Assembly (NCBI GenBank): GCA_031278095.1
Contig: JAITLC010000149.1
Span: 1 to 33,076 of the forward strand
DNA: 33,076 nt
Source: Treponema sp.
Lineage (GTDB): Bacteria > Spirochaetota > Spirochaetia > Treponematales > Breznakiellaceae
Direction: 5' to 3'
In this document: piece after piece, positions 7,429 to 14,761 of the stretch
How positions within the stretch are numbered: position 1 is the first letter of the stretch
How the letters are laid out: each line of letters begins with the position of its first letter
Notes under the pieces: generated by a model
Seen by the model: only the letters and a program-made list of their open reading frames with translations
Told to the model about the DNA's origin: nothing
The model's database searches: none
Translations under genes and position numbers: made by a program

Positions 7429-9589
7429 TTATTTTGAAGTTGAAGAGGTTGTCCGGGATTACGACAGCAGGATTACTGCAAGGATCCTTTCATACCTCAA
7501 ACCCTACAAAAATCTTGTTGTGCTGATGATCTGCGCCCTGGCGGTTTCGACCATGGGTGAACTTTTTGTCCCGGTGATGCAGCAGCGGCTTATCGACAAT
7601 GCAATCATGGCCCGGTTTATTGCGATAGATCCTGCGGTTACAGAAGGTTTAAGCCGGGCGGCATCTGCGGAGATGGAAAAATTGACGGGCCTGAATGGGG
7701 GAATTGAAGCAGGAGGCCTCCTCTTTATACCCCAGGGGCAGAATACCAGGATGACAGGTTCTGTGGAGAGAGAATTGAAAGCCGCAGCCGTTCTGCAGGA
7801 AGAAAGCTGGTATGCCTTCCGCCGCAAAGACGGCGATCCGCTGGCCGCCCTCGTGGAAGAACGAAGCGATATTTTCCTTAGGGGAGAGGGCTGCGGAGCG
7901 ATAAAGAATACGGATCTCTACAAACTGCCTGTATCGCAAATACGAACAGTACGGGCGCATGATATTTCTTCGATTGTGAGAACGGTTCTGCTGCTTCTCT
8001 GTCTGCTGCTGGCGGTTTTTATTTTTACATTTATACAAACATGGGTAACCGTGCTTATCGGGCAGAAGGTCATGAAGGATATCCGGCTTGCTCTTTTTGA
8101 AAAAACCCTTTCCCAGTCAACAGATTTTCTGTCGCATCATCCTGTGGGGCGGATCGTAACCCGGCTTACCGGGGACATTGAGACGATAAATGAATTCTTT
8201 ACCTCGGTTCTTGTGGCCTTTCTCAAGGATCTTTCCGTGATGATTGGGGTGCTCATCACACTCTTTGCGCTTTCTCCCCGGCTGGCCCTTGTTGTGCTCT
8301 GTACCATGCCGCCTGTCATGGGGATAACCGCGATCAGCCGCATCAAGGCCAGGGACGCCTTCAGACAGCAGCGTATTGCCAATTCCAGGGTTAACTCGTA
8401 TCTTTCGGAACATCTTTCCGGAATACAGGTGGTGCAGCTCTTCCGGGCGGAAGAGAAGAGCCGCCGGGAATTTCGTGAACGGAATATGGAGCTTCTCAAG
8501 GCCAATCTTGGAGAAATGTTTGTATTCGCCACATTCCGTCCCATCGTAGAGTGGTTTTCCACCTTTACCGTAGCAGCCGTCATCGTCGTGGGAAGCAATA
8601 TGGTTTTTAACCTTTCCCTTTCGCTGGGAGTGCTTATTGCGTTTATCAGCCTTGTCGGTATGTTCTACAACCCGGTGATGGATATCGCGGAGAAGTATAC
8701 TCTGCTGCAATCGGCAATGGCCGGGGGAGAGCGGGTCTTTGGCCTCCTTGATACCGAAGAAAAAATCCCGGAATATTCCGCCGGAATCCGGGCAGTCCAA
8801 GGTATGCCGGAAGCTTCGCCGCATCCGGATTTTGGGGAACAACATACCGGGAAAAGCGGAGGGCAAATCGAATTCAGGAATGTTCATTTTTCATACAAGA
8901 AGGGGGAGGAGATCCTTAAAGGCCTTTCTTTTACCGTGAATCCCGGGGAGACGACAGCCATTGTAGGTTATACCGGTGCGGGAAAGACAACCATCATCAA
9001 TGTACTTACCCGGCTTTGGGACATTGATTCAGGCGAGATACTCCTCGACGGGATGCCGGTAAAGGAGCTCCCTCTCTCCTGTCTCCGCCGCTCCGTGATG
9101 CCGGTACTGCAGGATGTGTTTCTCTTTTCGGGAACGGTGGCGGACAATATCAGGCTGGGGCTTCCCCTGACGGATGAGGAGGTGGAGGCCGCGGCCAGGG
9201 CGGTGCATGCCCATGAGTTTATACGCGCATTGAAAGAAGGTTACAGGACGGTTCTCTCCGAAGGAGCCTCCAATATCTCTTCGGGCCAGAGGCAGCTTTT
9301 GAGTTTTGCAAGGGTCATCGCCCACAATCCCGGCGTGGTGATTCTCGATGAAGCCACCAGTTCCATTGATACGGAAACCGAAAGGCTCATTCAACTGGGC
9401 ATGCAGAGGGTGTTCTCGGGCCGCAGTTCCATTGTCATTGCCCACCGGCTTTCCACCATCCGCAACGCAGACCGTATTCTGGTGCTTTCCGGAGGCCGCC
9501 TGATTGAAGAAGGCAATCACGGGGAATTGATAAGGCGGAATGGCATGTATGCCGGACTCTACCGGCTGCAGTACGAAGAAGAAGATTAG
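7421..9589 (+). CDS. ABC exporter half-transporter, catalytic-site subunit with large external loop
   Basis: Partner of the preceding gene, 722 aa from ATG 7421 (GGGAG at 7411-7415, 8-nt overlap ATGGCTGA). The ATPase domain has Walker A GYTGAGKTT (516-524), Q-loop PVLQDVFLFS, a degenerate signature ISSGQRQLLSFARV, Walker B VVILDEATSSID with the catalytic Glu, and H-loop IVIAHRLSTI. A normal Walker B here with an altered signature, opposite to the partner, is the pattern of heterodimeric exporters such as TM287/288. Between the first two membrane helices (res about 62-180) there is a soluble insertion of about 120 residues, much larger than the usual short loop; it would project outside the inner membrane. 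Start 7421 is preferred over 7352, whose extra residues are translated from the partner gene's tail in another frame. Confidence 0.93.
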   Translation: MADYFEVEEVVRDYDSRITARILSYLKPYKNLVVLMICALAVSTMGELFVPVMQQRLIDNAIMARFIAIDPAVTEGLSRAASAEMEKLTGLNGGIEAGGLLFIPQGQNTRMTGSVERELKAAAVLQEESWYAFRRKDGDPLAALVEERSDIFLRGEGCGAIKNTDLYKLPVSQIRTVRAHDISSIVRTVLLLLCLLLAVFIFTFIQTWVTVLIGQKVMKDIRLALFEKTLSQSTDFLSHHPVGRIVTRLTGDIETINEFFTSVLVAFLKDLSVMIGVLITLFALSPRLALVVLCTMPPVMGITAISRIKARDAFRQQRIANSRVNSYLSEHLSGIQVVQLFRAEEKSRREFRERNMELLKANLGEMFVFATFRPIVEWFSTFTVAAVIVVGSNMVFNLSLSLGVLIAFISLVGMFYNPVMDIAEKYTLLQSAMAGGERVFGLLDTEEKIPEYSAGIRAVQGMPEASPHPDFGEQHTGKSGGQIEFRNVHFSYKKGEEILKGLSFTVNPGETTAIVGYTGAGKTTIINVLTRLWDIDSGEILLDGMPVKELPLSCLRRSVMPVLQDVFLFSGTVADNIRLGLPLTDEEVEAAARAVHAHEFIRALKEGYRTVLSEGASNISSGQRQLLSFARVIAHNPGVVILDEATSSIDTETERLIQLGMQRVFSGRSSIVIAHRLSTIRNADRILVLSGGRLIEEGNHGELIRRNGMYAGLYRLQYEEED

Positions 9590-9628
9590 GGAGACGCCAA
9601 ACGCTGATGGCGTCAATCGGCGTTTCCC
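9589..9628 (+). other. inverted repeat after the operon
   Basis: GGGAGACGCC (9589-9598) pairs with GGCGTTTCCC (9619-9628) with one G-T pair, and the loop contains a second option, GACGCC(A) with TGGCGTC. It overlaps the stop codon of the second ABC gene. No T-run follows, so it is not a clear intrinsic terminator; it could be a 3'-end stabiliser or a palindromic repeat. Confidence 0.5.
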
Positions 9629-9644
9629 CAGTAGCTTGCTTACA

Positions 9645-9842
9645 CTAAAAAGCATACTTCAGAAATTTACCACACTTGCGGACAGCCAAAAGGTTGTCGA
9701 TGGCCTGGTTAAGGTTACACCGCAATCCGACCAGATTCAGCAATTAGACTTGTTCAGAAACCTAAGTTTCTAAACAAGTCTACGGAGAACTCTTTCTTAA
9801 GTATATCACTTGAGAGCCGTTTGAATCAAGACCCTTTTTCAT
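9645..9842 (-). pseudogene. small reading frame interrupted by a palindrome
   Basis: On the minus strand, AAAGGAGGTACCC is followed by ATG (9842-9840) and 20 codons starting MKKGLDSNGSQ and ending RKSSP, then TAG. After a 39-nt palindrome with three in-frame stops (9782-9744), the same frame continues for 32 codons (LLNLVGLRCNLNQAIDNLLA...) to TAG at 9647-9645. A good promoter lies upstream. The simplest reading is a gene or transposase remnant disrupted by, or reduced around, a mobile-element end. The alternative is a genuine 20-residue peptide or leader followed by a hairpin. I recognise no family. Together with the hairpins it occupies the 380-nt gap between the ABC and ankyrin genes; the rest of that gap shows nothing. 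Confidence 0.45.
9745..9782. repeat. near-perfect 38-bp palindrome (possible transposon-end pair or MITE)
   Basis: TAGACTTGTT-C-AGAAAC, loop CTAA, GTTTCT-A-AACAAGTCTA: a 17-position stem with one mismatch. TA at each outer edge would fit a TA target duplication as left by IS630/Tc1-type elements. It looks like two terminal inverted repeats placed head to head with nothing between them. There is no T-run outside, so a terminator role is less likely. Confidence 0.6.
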
Positions 9843-9883
9843 GGGTACCTCCTTTGGAATTTTGTGATCAAAAATCATTTTTT

Positions 9884-9912
9884 AGCATACGACACAATGG
9901 GGTAATTGTCTA
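9884..9912 (-). promoter_or_regulatory. sigma-70-like promoter for the interrupted small frame
   Basis: Reading the minus strand: TAGACA (9912-9907), exactly 17 nt, TATGCT (9889-9884). It would start transcription near 9877, about 35 nt before the ATG at 9842, with AGGAGG between. The full promoter/ribosome-site/ATG layout argues that a real gene once started here. Confidence 0.5.
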
Positions 9913-9969
9913 GCCCGCGCTTCCGGTGAAAAAAGGACTCTGCTTGTGTACCGGAACTGTTGAACAGCC

Positions 9970-12786
9970 TCAATTCAGTATTTGGGCCGCTTCGCCGTGA
10001 TTCCAGCGCTGCGCGATGTCCGCAGGACTTTCCTGGGCTATGTTTTTGATCGCCTTGTTTGCTCCCAGTTCCATGAGTTCCGAAATAATGTCTTTATTCC
10101 CATAGCGGGCTGCATAGTGGAGAATAGTATTTCCCGATGCATCCCTGGCATTGATTCCCCTTCCTGAGAACAGAGCCGCTATCCCTTCGCTGCCCTTGAG
10201 GAGCGCAATATCCGCAGGAGTCTTTTCGTCTCCGGCCGCTGAGAAAGGATCGGCTCCTGCATCGGCAAGCAGTTTTGCGTGTTCCCAGGCATTTTGATCC
10301 ACCGCTGCCCGCAGGGGGCTTCGGCCTTCGGAATCCACCGAAGAGAGCCGGCCTCCCAGATCGAGAATCGTCTTTACCATGGTGACGGGCGCCGTATTCT
10401 GTACCGCTATATGCAGGGGAGAAGAACCTGAATCATCCGCCGCATTGAGTCTGTCTTTGGTGAGCAGGGTAGATACCATTCGGGGAGATGTTACCAGCGC
10501 TGTCTGGAAGGGAGTAAGATTCATGGAATTCTTTGCATGAATTGATGAACCCCAGCGGAGAAGCAGGGTAGTCAGATCGCTCCGTTCCATGGCAACGGCA
10601 ATGTGGGTGGGGGTATCGCCCCTGGCATTCCGTGTGGCCGGATCTGCGCCGAGATCCACCAGCCTTTCCATTGACTGGAGATACCCGGCCAGGACTGCCT
10701 CCATGAAGGGTGTATTCCCTTCCGAATCACGGATCTCAAGGTCAGCGCCTGAATGTACCAGCAGAATTTCCAGATCCACAATACCCAGCCGTACCGCATC
10801 ATGGATGGGAGTCTTCCCGCTCAAGGCCTGGGCGTTAACATCAATTCCCGCGTCAAGAAGAGCTTGAGCGGCGTTTTTTGCATTCCAGCGGACTGCCGCA
10901 TGGAGGGCCGAATTGCCCAGATAATCCCGTGCGTTGAGTGAAGCTCCGGCGCCGAGAAGCACCTGTACGGTAGAAGAACTGTTCTGTTTGACGGCTTCAA
11001 AGAGCGGAGTCTCTCCTGTAGCGTTGGCCGCCTCGGTATTGGCGCCCTGCTGAATGATAAAAGGTATATAAGGATCAAGTTTCCACCGGGCCGCATAGTG
11101 GAGGACGCTATTACCCAAGCCGTCACGAGCTTCCAGTGTTTGAGAGTTTATCATCCATCGTCTCGCATCCGTCTGCGGGTAGATGAGGCCGTCTGAGATA
11201 AAGGCCAGGTAGAGAGGGCTTTCGTTTTTTGCATTGGCCGCAAAAATATCGGCGCCTCTGGAGATGAGAAGCTCTCCCGATTCCCGCTGGTTGAGCCTCA
11301 CCGCCAGGTGGAGGCTGGTATCGCCTTCCTTGTTCCGCGCGTTTACATTAGCCTTCTGATCGAGAATAAGACCTATCGTTTTTGTGTCCGCTCTGTTTTT
11401 TATTGCCAGATGCAGAATTGTGTTTCCGCCGCTGTCTGTTTGATGTACCGTTTCTGTGGTGATAAGGCTGGGCAGTATGGGGCTGTTGGTAAGCAGGGCT
11501 TTTTCAAAGGGAGTGACGCCTTCGTTATCCGCTGCAAAAATATCGGAACCGTAGGCAAGAAGCATGGGGATACAGTTTATTCGGTTTTCCTCTACCGCCA
11601 GGTAGAGAGGTGTTTTACCGCCCATGTTGCGTATGGAAACATCGGAACCTCCGGCAAGGAGGGCCTGGGCGATCTCAGGACTCCGGTTCAGGGTGAGGGC
11701 AATATGCAGCGGAGATTCACCGTGGGCATCCCGTAGATTGGGATCGGCCTTGTTTGAGAGGAGGAGGGATATCGCATCCTGATGATTCTCGGGAGGTATG
11801 GCAATGTGAAGCGGAGCATTTCCTTTTGCATCCTGAACATTAACCTCGGCGCCTGCCGCGATAAGCATACGCATGGCTTCGGTCTTGCCGGAACGGGCAG
11901 CCTCATGGAGGGGAGTGGCGCCGGAACCATTTTTAACCTGAGTATTGGCCTTCTTTTTTAGAAGGAAGCCGATTAATCCTGTATAGCCTTCCCTGGCGGC
12001 AAAATGCAGTGGCACAGAACCATCGGCAAAACGGATGTTATAGTTGGAGGTACGGACTGCCGGGGCAAAATTGGGGAAGATCGGGTTGACCGAATAGGAA
12101 CCGGCCAGAATGAGATACTCCGCGGCCTCCATGTGATCGCTTGAGTCAGGCCGTGTAAAGGCAAGATCCAGGGCATTCTTTCCCGCAGAATCTTTTAAGG
12201 CCACCTTGGCCCCTGCGCCGAGTATCGTATTTACGGATTCAACCTTTCCGTTGAGGGCCGCCAGATGGAGAATAGATCTAAGCGAAGCATCGGTCTTGTC
12301 CAGCGTAACAGGATTCAGGAGGGCGGAAAGGAAGGCGCCTCCCCAGGATATAGCTTCCAGGGCGGCGCTTGAAGTCCCGTTAATGGGTCTGTGTATGTCG
12401 GCTCCGGCGGCAGCCAGTACCTTAGCCACACCGGGATCCTGTTTTCCGGTACTAATCGAAAGGGGAGTACGGCCCTCATTGTCCAGGGCGTCCACTTCGG
12501 CCCCCATGGTGATAAGAAAGCTTGCAAGTCCCGCATCCCCAATTTCGGCAGCCGCATGGAGGGGGGTTCTTCCCCCGGCGCCGGTTGCACGGACATCGAT
12601 CTTGCCTTTGAAGAGCTCACGGGCTTTTTCAATTTCTCCCCTTTCAACGAGAGACCAAAAATCGTCTTCCAACGGTACTTCTGTGGGTTTAGGATCCGGA
12701 GAAGCCGGAGGAGTGTTACAGCCTGAAAAGGCCAGACTCAAGGCTATTATGCCGCTCAGGGCATGGAAAACGGGTTTGCACTTCAT
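9970..12786 (-). CDS. large ankyrin-repeat lipoprotein
   Basis: 938 aa. The signal peptide MKCKPVFHALSGIIALSLAF ends in a lipobox S-G-C (Cys23), so the protein is lipid-anchored in the envelope. After a Pro-rich linker (res 24-40) nearly the whole chain is made of ankyrin repeats of about 33 residues, roughly two dozen, with recurring G-x-T-P-L-H-x-A and G-A-D/N motifs (GRTPLHAAAEIGD, GNTILHYAARYGNKD). Some repeats are degenerate (res 140-250). Such arrays bind proteins; no enzymatic domain is seen. T. pallidum also has a large ankyrin-repeat protein (recollection). No Shine-Dalgarno sequence precedes ATG 12786, while TATAAC lies only six bases upstream, so the mRNA might be leaderless or the gene weakly translated. 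It stands alone, downstream of tRNA-Leu and facing the ABC operon. Confidence 0.93.
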   Translation of the reverse strand: MKCKPVFHALSGIIALSLAFSGCNTPPASPDPKPTEVPLEDDFWSLVERGEIEKARELFKGKIDVRATGAGGRTPLHAAAEIGDAGLASFLITMGAEVDALDNEGRTPLSISTGKQDPGVAKVLAAAGADIHRPINGTSSAALEAISWGGAFLSALLNPVTLDKTDASLRSILHLAALNGKVESVNTILGAGAKVALKDSAGKNALDLAFTRPDSSDHMEAAEYLILAGSYSVNPIFPNFAPAVRTSNYNIRFADGSVPLHFAAREGYTGLIGFLLKKKANTQVKNGSGATPLHEAARSGKTEAMRMLIAAGAEVNVQDAKGNAPLHIAIPPENHQDAISLLLSNKADPNLRDAHGESPLHIALTLNRSPEIAQALLAGGSDVSIRNMGGKTPLYLAVEENRINCIPMLLAYGSDIFAADNEGVTPFEKALLTNSPILPSLITTETVHQTDSGGNTILHLAIKNRADTKTIGLILDQKANVNARNKEGDTSLHLAVRLNQRESGELLISRGADIFAANAKNESPLYLAFISDGLIYPQTDARRWMINSQTLEARDGLGNSVLHYAARWKLDPYIPFIIQQGANTEAANATGETPLFEAVKQNSSSTVQVLLGAGASLNARDYLGNSALHAAVRWNAKNAAQALLDAGIDVNAQALSGKTPIHDAVRLGIVDLEILLVHSGADLEIRDSEGNTPFMEAVLAGYLQSMERLVDLGADPATRNARGDTPTHIAVAMERSDLTTLLLRWGSSIHAKNSMNLTPFQTALVTSPRMVSTLLTKDRLNAADDSGSSPLHIAVQNTAPVTMVKTILDLGGRLSSVDSEGRSPLRAAVDQNAWEHAKLLADAGADPFSAAGDEKTPADIALLKGSEGIAALFSGRGINARDASGNTILHYAARYGNKDIISELMELGANKAIKNIAQESPADIAQRWNHGEAAQILN

Positions 12787-12848
12787 ACAGTTATAATCGG
12801 CAAAACCGGACAGCGGGTATATAAAAAAACTCTGAATGGGGTATATAC

Positions 12849-12878
12849 AAAAAAAGCGGTAAACCCTTGGGTCTCCGC
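12849..12878 (-). terminator. intrinsic terminator of tRNA-Leu
   Basis: GCGG pairs with CCGC and ACCC with GGGT around a short loop (12856-12878). Read on the minus strand it is followed by seven T (12855-12849). It lies eight bases beyond the tRNA 3' end and would separate the tRNA from the ankyrin gene. Confidence 0.75.
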
Positions 12879-12885
12879 CTTTTTT

Positions 12886-12967
12886 TGCGGCCTAGAACAC
12901 TTGAACAACCATACCTCTCGGCACCAGCACCTCAAGCTGGCGTGTCTACCAGTTCCACCAAGGCCGC
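12886..12967 (-). tRNA. tRNA-Leu (anticodon GAG), T-stem poorly paired
   Basis: The acceptor stem GCGGCCT/AGGCCGC is perfect (12961-12967 with 12887-12893), with discriminator A at 12886. The D-arm has GGTGGAACTGGTAGACACG as in bacterial tRNA-Leu, the anticodon stem is CCAGC/GCTGG with loop TTGAGGT, and the anticodon is GAG (12933-12931, decoding CUC/CUU). A long variable arm (GCC-GAGA-GGT) is typical for Leu. The T-loop TTCAAGT is normal, but the T-stem GGTTG/GTTCT has three mismatches next to the loop, including the usually invariant 53-61 G-C pair. CCA is not encoded. It may be functional but unusual, or a decaying copy. Confidence 0.88.
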
Positions 12968-12977
12968 AACTATAAAA

Positions 12978-13006
12978 AAATTATCAGAATGTATCGGCGC
13001 TGTCAA
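12978..13006 (-). promoter_or_regulatory. promoter of tRNA-Leu
   Basis: On the minus strand a consensus -35 TTGACA (13006-13001), exactly 17 nt, then TAATTT (12983-12978). The predicted start is about four bases before the mature tRNA 5' end at 12967. Confidence 0.6.
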
Positions 13007-13135
13007 GACTTCGAATTTGCTCCCGTCAACAACCGGTAAAAAATTACGCTATTGCGTGTATTTCCCTGGATCAAGCTTGACCCCCTTGCGTGAACTTTAA
13101 ACCAGGACGCGACACCCCTCCTTACTTCTTATTTT

Positions 13136-14533
13136 TTACTTTTCACTCTCACTCTCTTCCCGGTACCAGTCCAGCTTGCGGGTCAGGAACATGATTAGCG
13201 CCAGGACGACAAAGGTTCCTATGGAACCGATGAGCAGGGCGTAGGATTGGGCGTTCAGCACCGCGTAGAGGAGAATGTAGGAGATGCTTACCGTGAGGCC
13301 CATGTACCAGCTTTTGTTCCAGGAGGGCAGGAGGGAGCGGGAGTACAGGGTCATCATGGCGGTTACGGCCAGCGCGGCGATCAGGTAGGCGGTGTAAAAG
13401 GGGATTTGCTCGGACAGGGAGAGGAGCAGCAGGTAGAAGACCGCGTTGGCGATGCCGGAAAGCAGGTAGGGCGCCGGGTGGATCCGCTTTTTGGTAAATA
13501 TTTCGAGCAGGAACAGGGTGAGGAAGGGAATGGTGAGAAAAAGGACGGCGTATTTCACGGCCCGGGTGTTCAGCGCGTAGGCGTCAACGGCGCGGAAAAA
13601 ATTCACGCCGAATAGTGAACCGGAATAGGTTTGCCTTTCGCCGTAGTCCTTCCAAAAAAGCGGTATGTCGCGGCTTAAGTAGTTGATGTCCCAGAGGGCC
13701 GAAAAATCCGTGTCGCCGACGGCCGATTCGCCGGGGAGATAGGCGCCCTGAAAGGAAGGGGCCCCCCAATCGGCGGAGACGGCGGCGTGGGTGTCCTGCC
13801 CCACCGGCAGGAAGCGGATGTACTGGCCGCCCCGGATCTCGATGCTGATGTCAAAGGCCGCGGCCCTGTTTTGAAATTGGGAGATGCCGGCGTAGATGCC
13901 CCCAATGCCCTCGCCGGTCCGCGAACGGCCGGATCCGCCCTGCCCGGAGAAAAGGCTGTAGCCCCGGTTGCCGGGTTTGAAAAACAGGTCTTCACCGTCC
14001 CAGGTGGAGGTGTTTATTTTGCGGATCCCCTTCTGGCTGGAAAGGGCGATGACGAGTTCCGCCTGGTTCAGGTACACCGCTTCGTTGGCGGCCAGTCCGG
14101 AAAGGGCCGGGGCGGGATCAAAGGCGCCTGAGAGTCTGAGGGTTCCCGAAAACAGGGGAACCGAAAAAATGCCCCGCTTCCGGGTTTCGGTTTTGAAGGC
14201 GGCCTCTATGTTGAGCTTTTGGGGGCTTATCGCCAGGGTGAAGGGGTTTTTTGCCAGTTCGATTTTTTCCCCCTCCTTTTCGGTTTTGGTACGGATCTCC
14301 TCAGTCCTGGTTCCGGGGATGATGACGATGGGCCCTGCCGCGACAAGCTGGCTCCCCCAGGCTTCCATGATGTCCGCCTCGGCGGAATTCGCGGTGTGTT
14401 CCCGGTCGTCCACGAGTCCCCGGATCATATTGAGCGGGATGAGCAGCAGCAACACCAGGGCCACAAGCAAAAGCACTTTGAAGGTATATCCCCGGGTAAA
14501 TTTTTTGAAAAAAGGCGGCCTGTCATTGTTCAT
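13136..14533 (-). CDS. creD: CreD-family inner membrane protein
   Basis: 465 aa. One N-terminal membrane anchor (TFKVLLLVALVLLLLIPLNM, res 16-35) is followed by a large periplasmic domain (about 40-310) starting WGSQLVAAGPIVIIPG, then a cluster of about six helices (about 325-455) beginning AVKYAVLFLTIPFLTLFLLE and ending before a short basic tail. This layout and the VKYAVLFLTIPFLTLFLLE segment are typical of CreD, the membrane protein of the Cre regulon linked to envelope integrity and, in some bacteria, beta-lactam or colicin tolerance; its biochemistry is unknown. AAGGAG seven bases before ATG 14533 supports the start. The periplasmic half looks more GC-rich than neighbours. No creBC two-component genes are in the window, so control must come from elsewhere. 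Confidence 0.88.
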   Translation of the reverse strand: MNNDRPPFFKKFTRGYTFKVLLLVALVLLLLIPLNMIRGLVDDREHTANSAEADIMEAWGSQLVAAGPIVIIPGTRTEEIRTKTEKEGEKIELAKNPFTLAISPQKLNIEAAFKTETRKRGIFSVPLFSGTLRLSGAFDPAPALSGLAANEAVYLNQAELVIALSSQKGIRKINTSTWDGEDLFFKPGNRGYSLFSGQGGSGRSRTGEGIGGIYAGISQFQNRAAAFDISIEIRGGQYIRFLPVGQDTHAAVSADWGAPSFQGAYLPGESAVGDTDFSALWDINYLSRDIPLFWKDYGERQTYSGSLFGVNFFRAVDAYALNTRAVKYAVLFLTIPFLTLFLLEIFTKKRIHPAPYLLSGIANAVFYLLLLSLSEQIPFYTAYLIAALAVTAMMTLYSRSLLPSWNKSWYMGLTVSISYILLYAVLNAQSYALLIGSIGTFVVLALIMFLTRKLDWYREESESEK

Positions 14534-14689
14534 AACAACACTCCTTACGGCTCATATAAGAAATTACATACTCTTTTTTTATCGTCTGACCCTCAAACGA
14601 ATCACCGGAAATATGAATTTTCTTTATGGCATACGGTTTGGGCAAATCGGGGGGCTTGAAAAATCCGTATCAAAGTCTTTTTTTGAACC

Positions 14690-14724
14690 GGAACTTCGTT
14701 CCAACCGGGTTTTGAAAAAAACCC
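14690..14724. other. two small hairpins between GH2 and creD genes
   Basis: GGAAC-TTC-GTTCC (14690-14702) and GGGTTTT-GAAA-AAAACCC (14707-14724) lie in the 228-nt gap. Either could mark the 3' end of the GH2 transcript, but neither has a convincing T-run on the minus strand. The rest of the gap shows no gene or clear promoter. Confidence 0.35.
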
Positions 14725-14761
14725 ATTAACCATTGCATTTTTACGGAAAGGCCAATTCAAT

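Noticed and set aside
9589-9628. Intrinsic terminator of the ABC operon
   Set aside because: The hairpin is good but no T-run follows, so it is listed only as an inverted repeat.
12206-12796. Plus-strand frame of 196 aa over the ankyrin gene
   Set aside because: It is the antisense of the ankyrin repeats; the minus-strand protein has a lipobox and clear repeats.
13247-13615. Open frame on the plus strand inside creD
   Set aside because: Gly/Val/Glu-rich shadow of the GC-rich creD gene in another frame, with no family signal.
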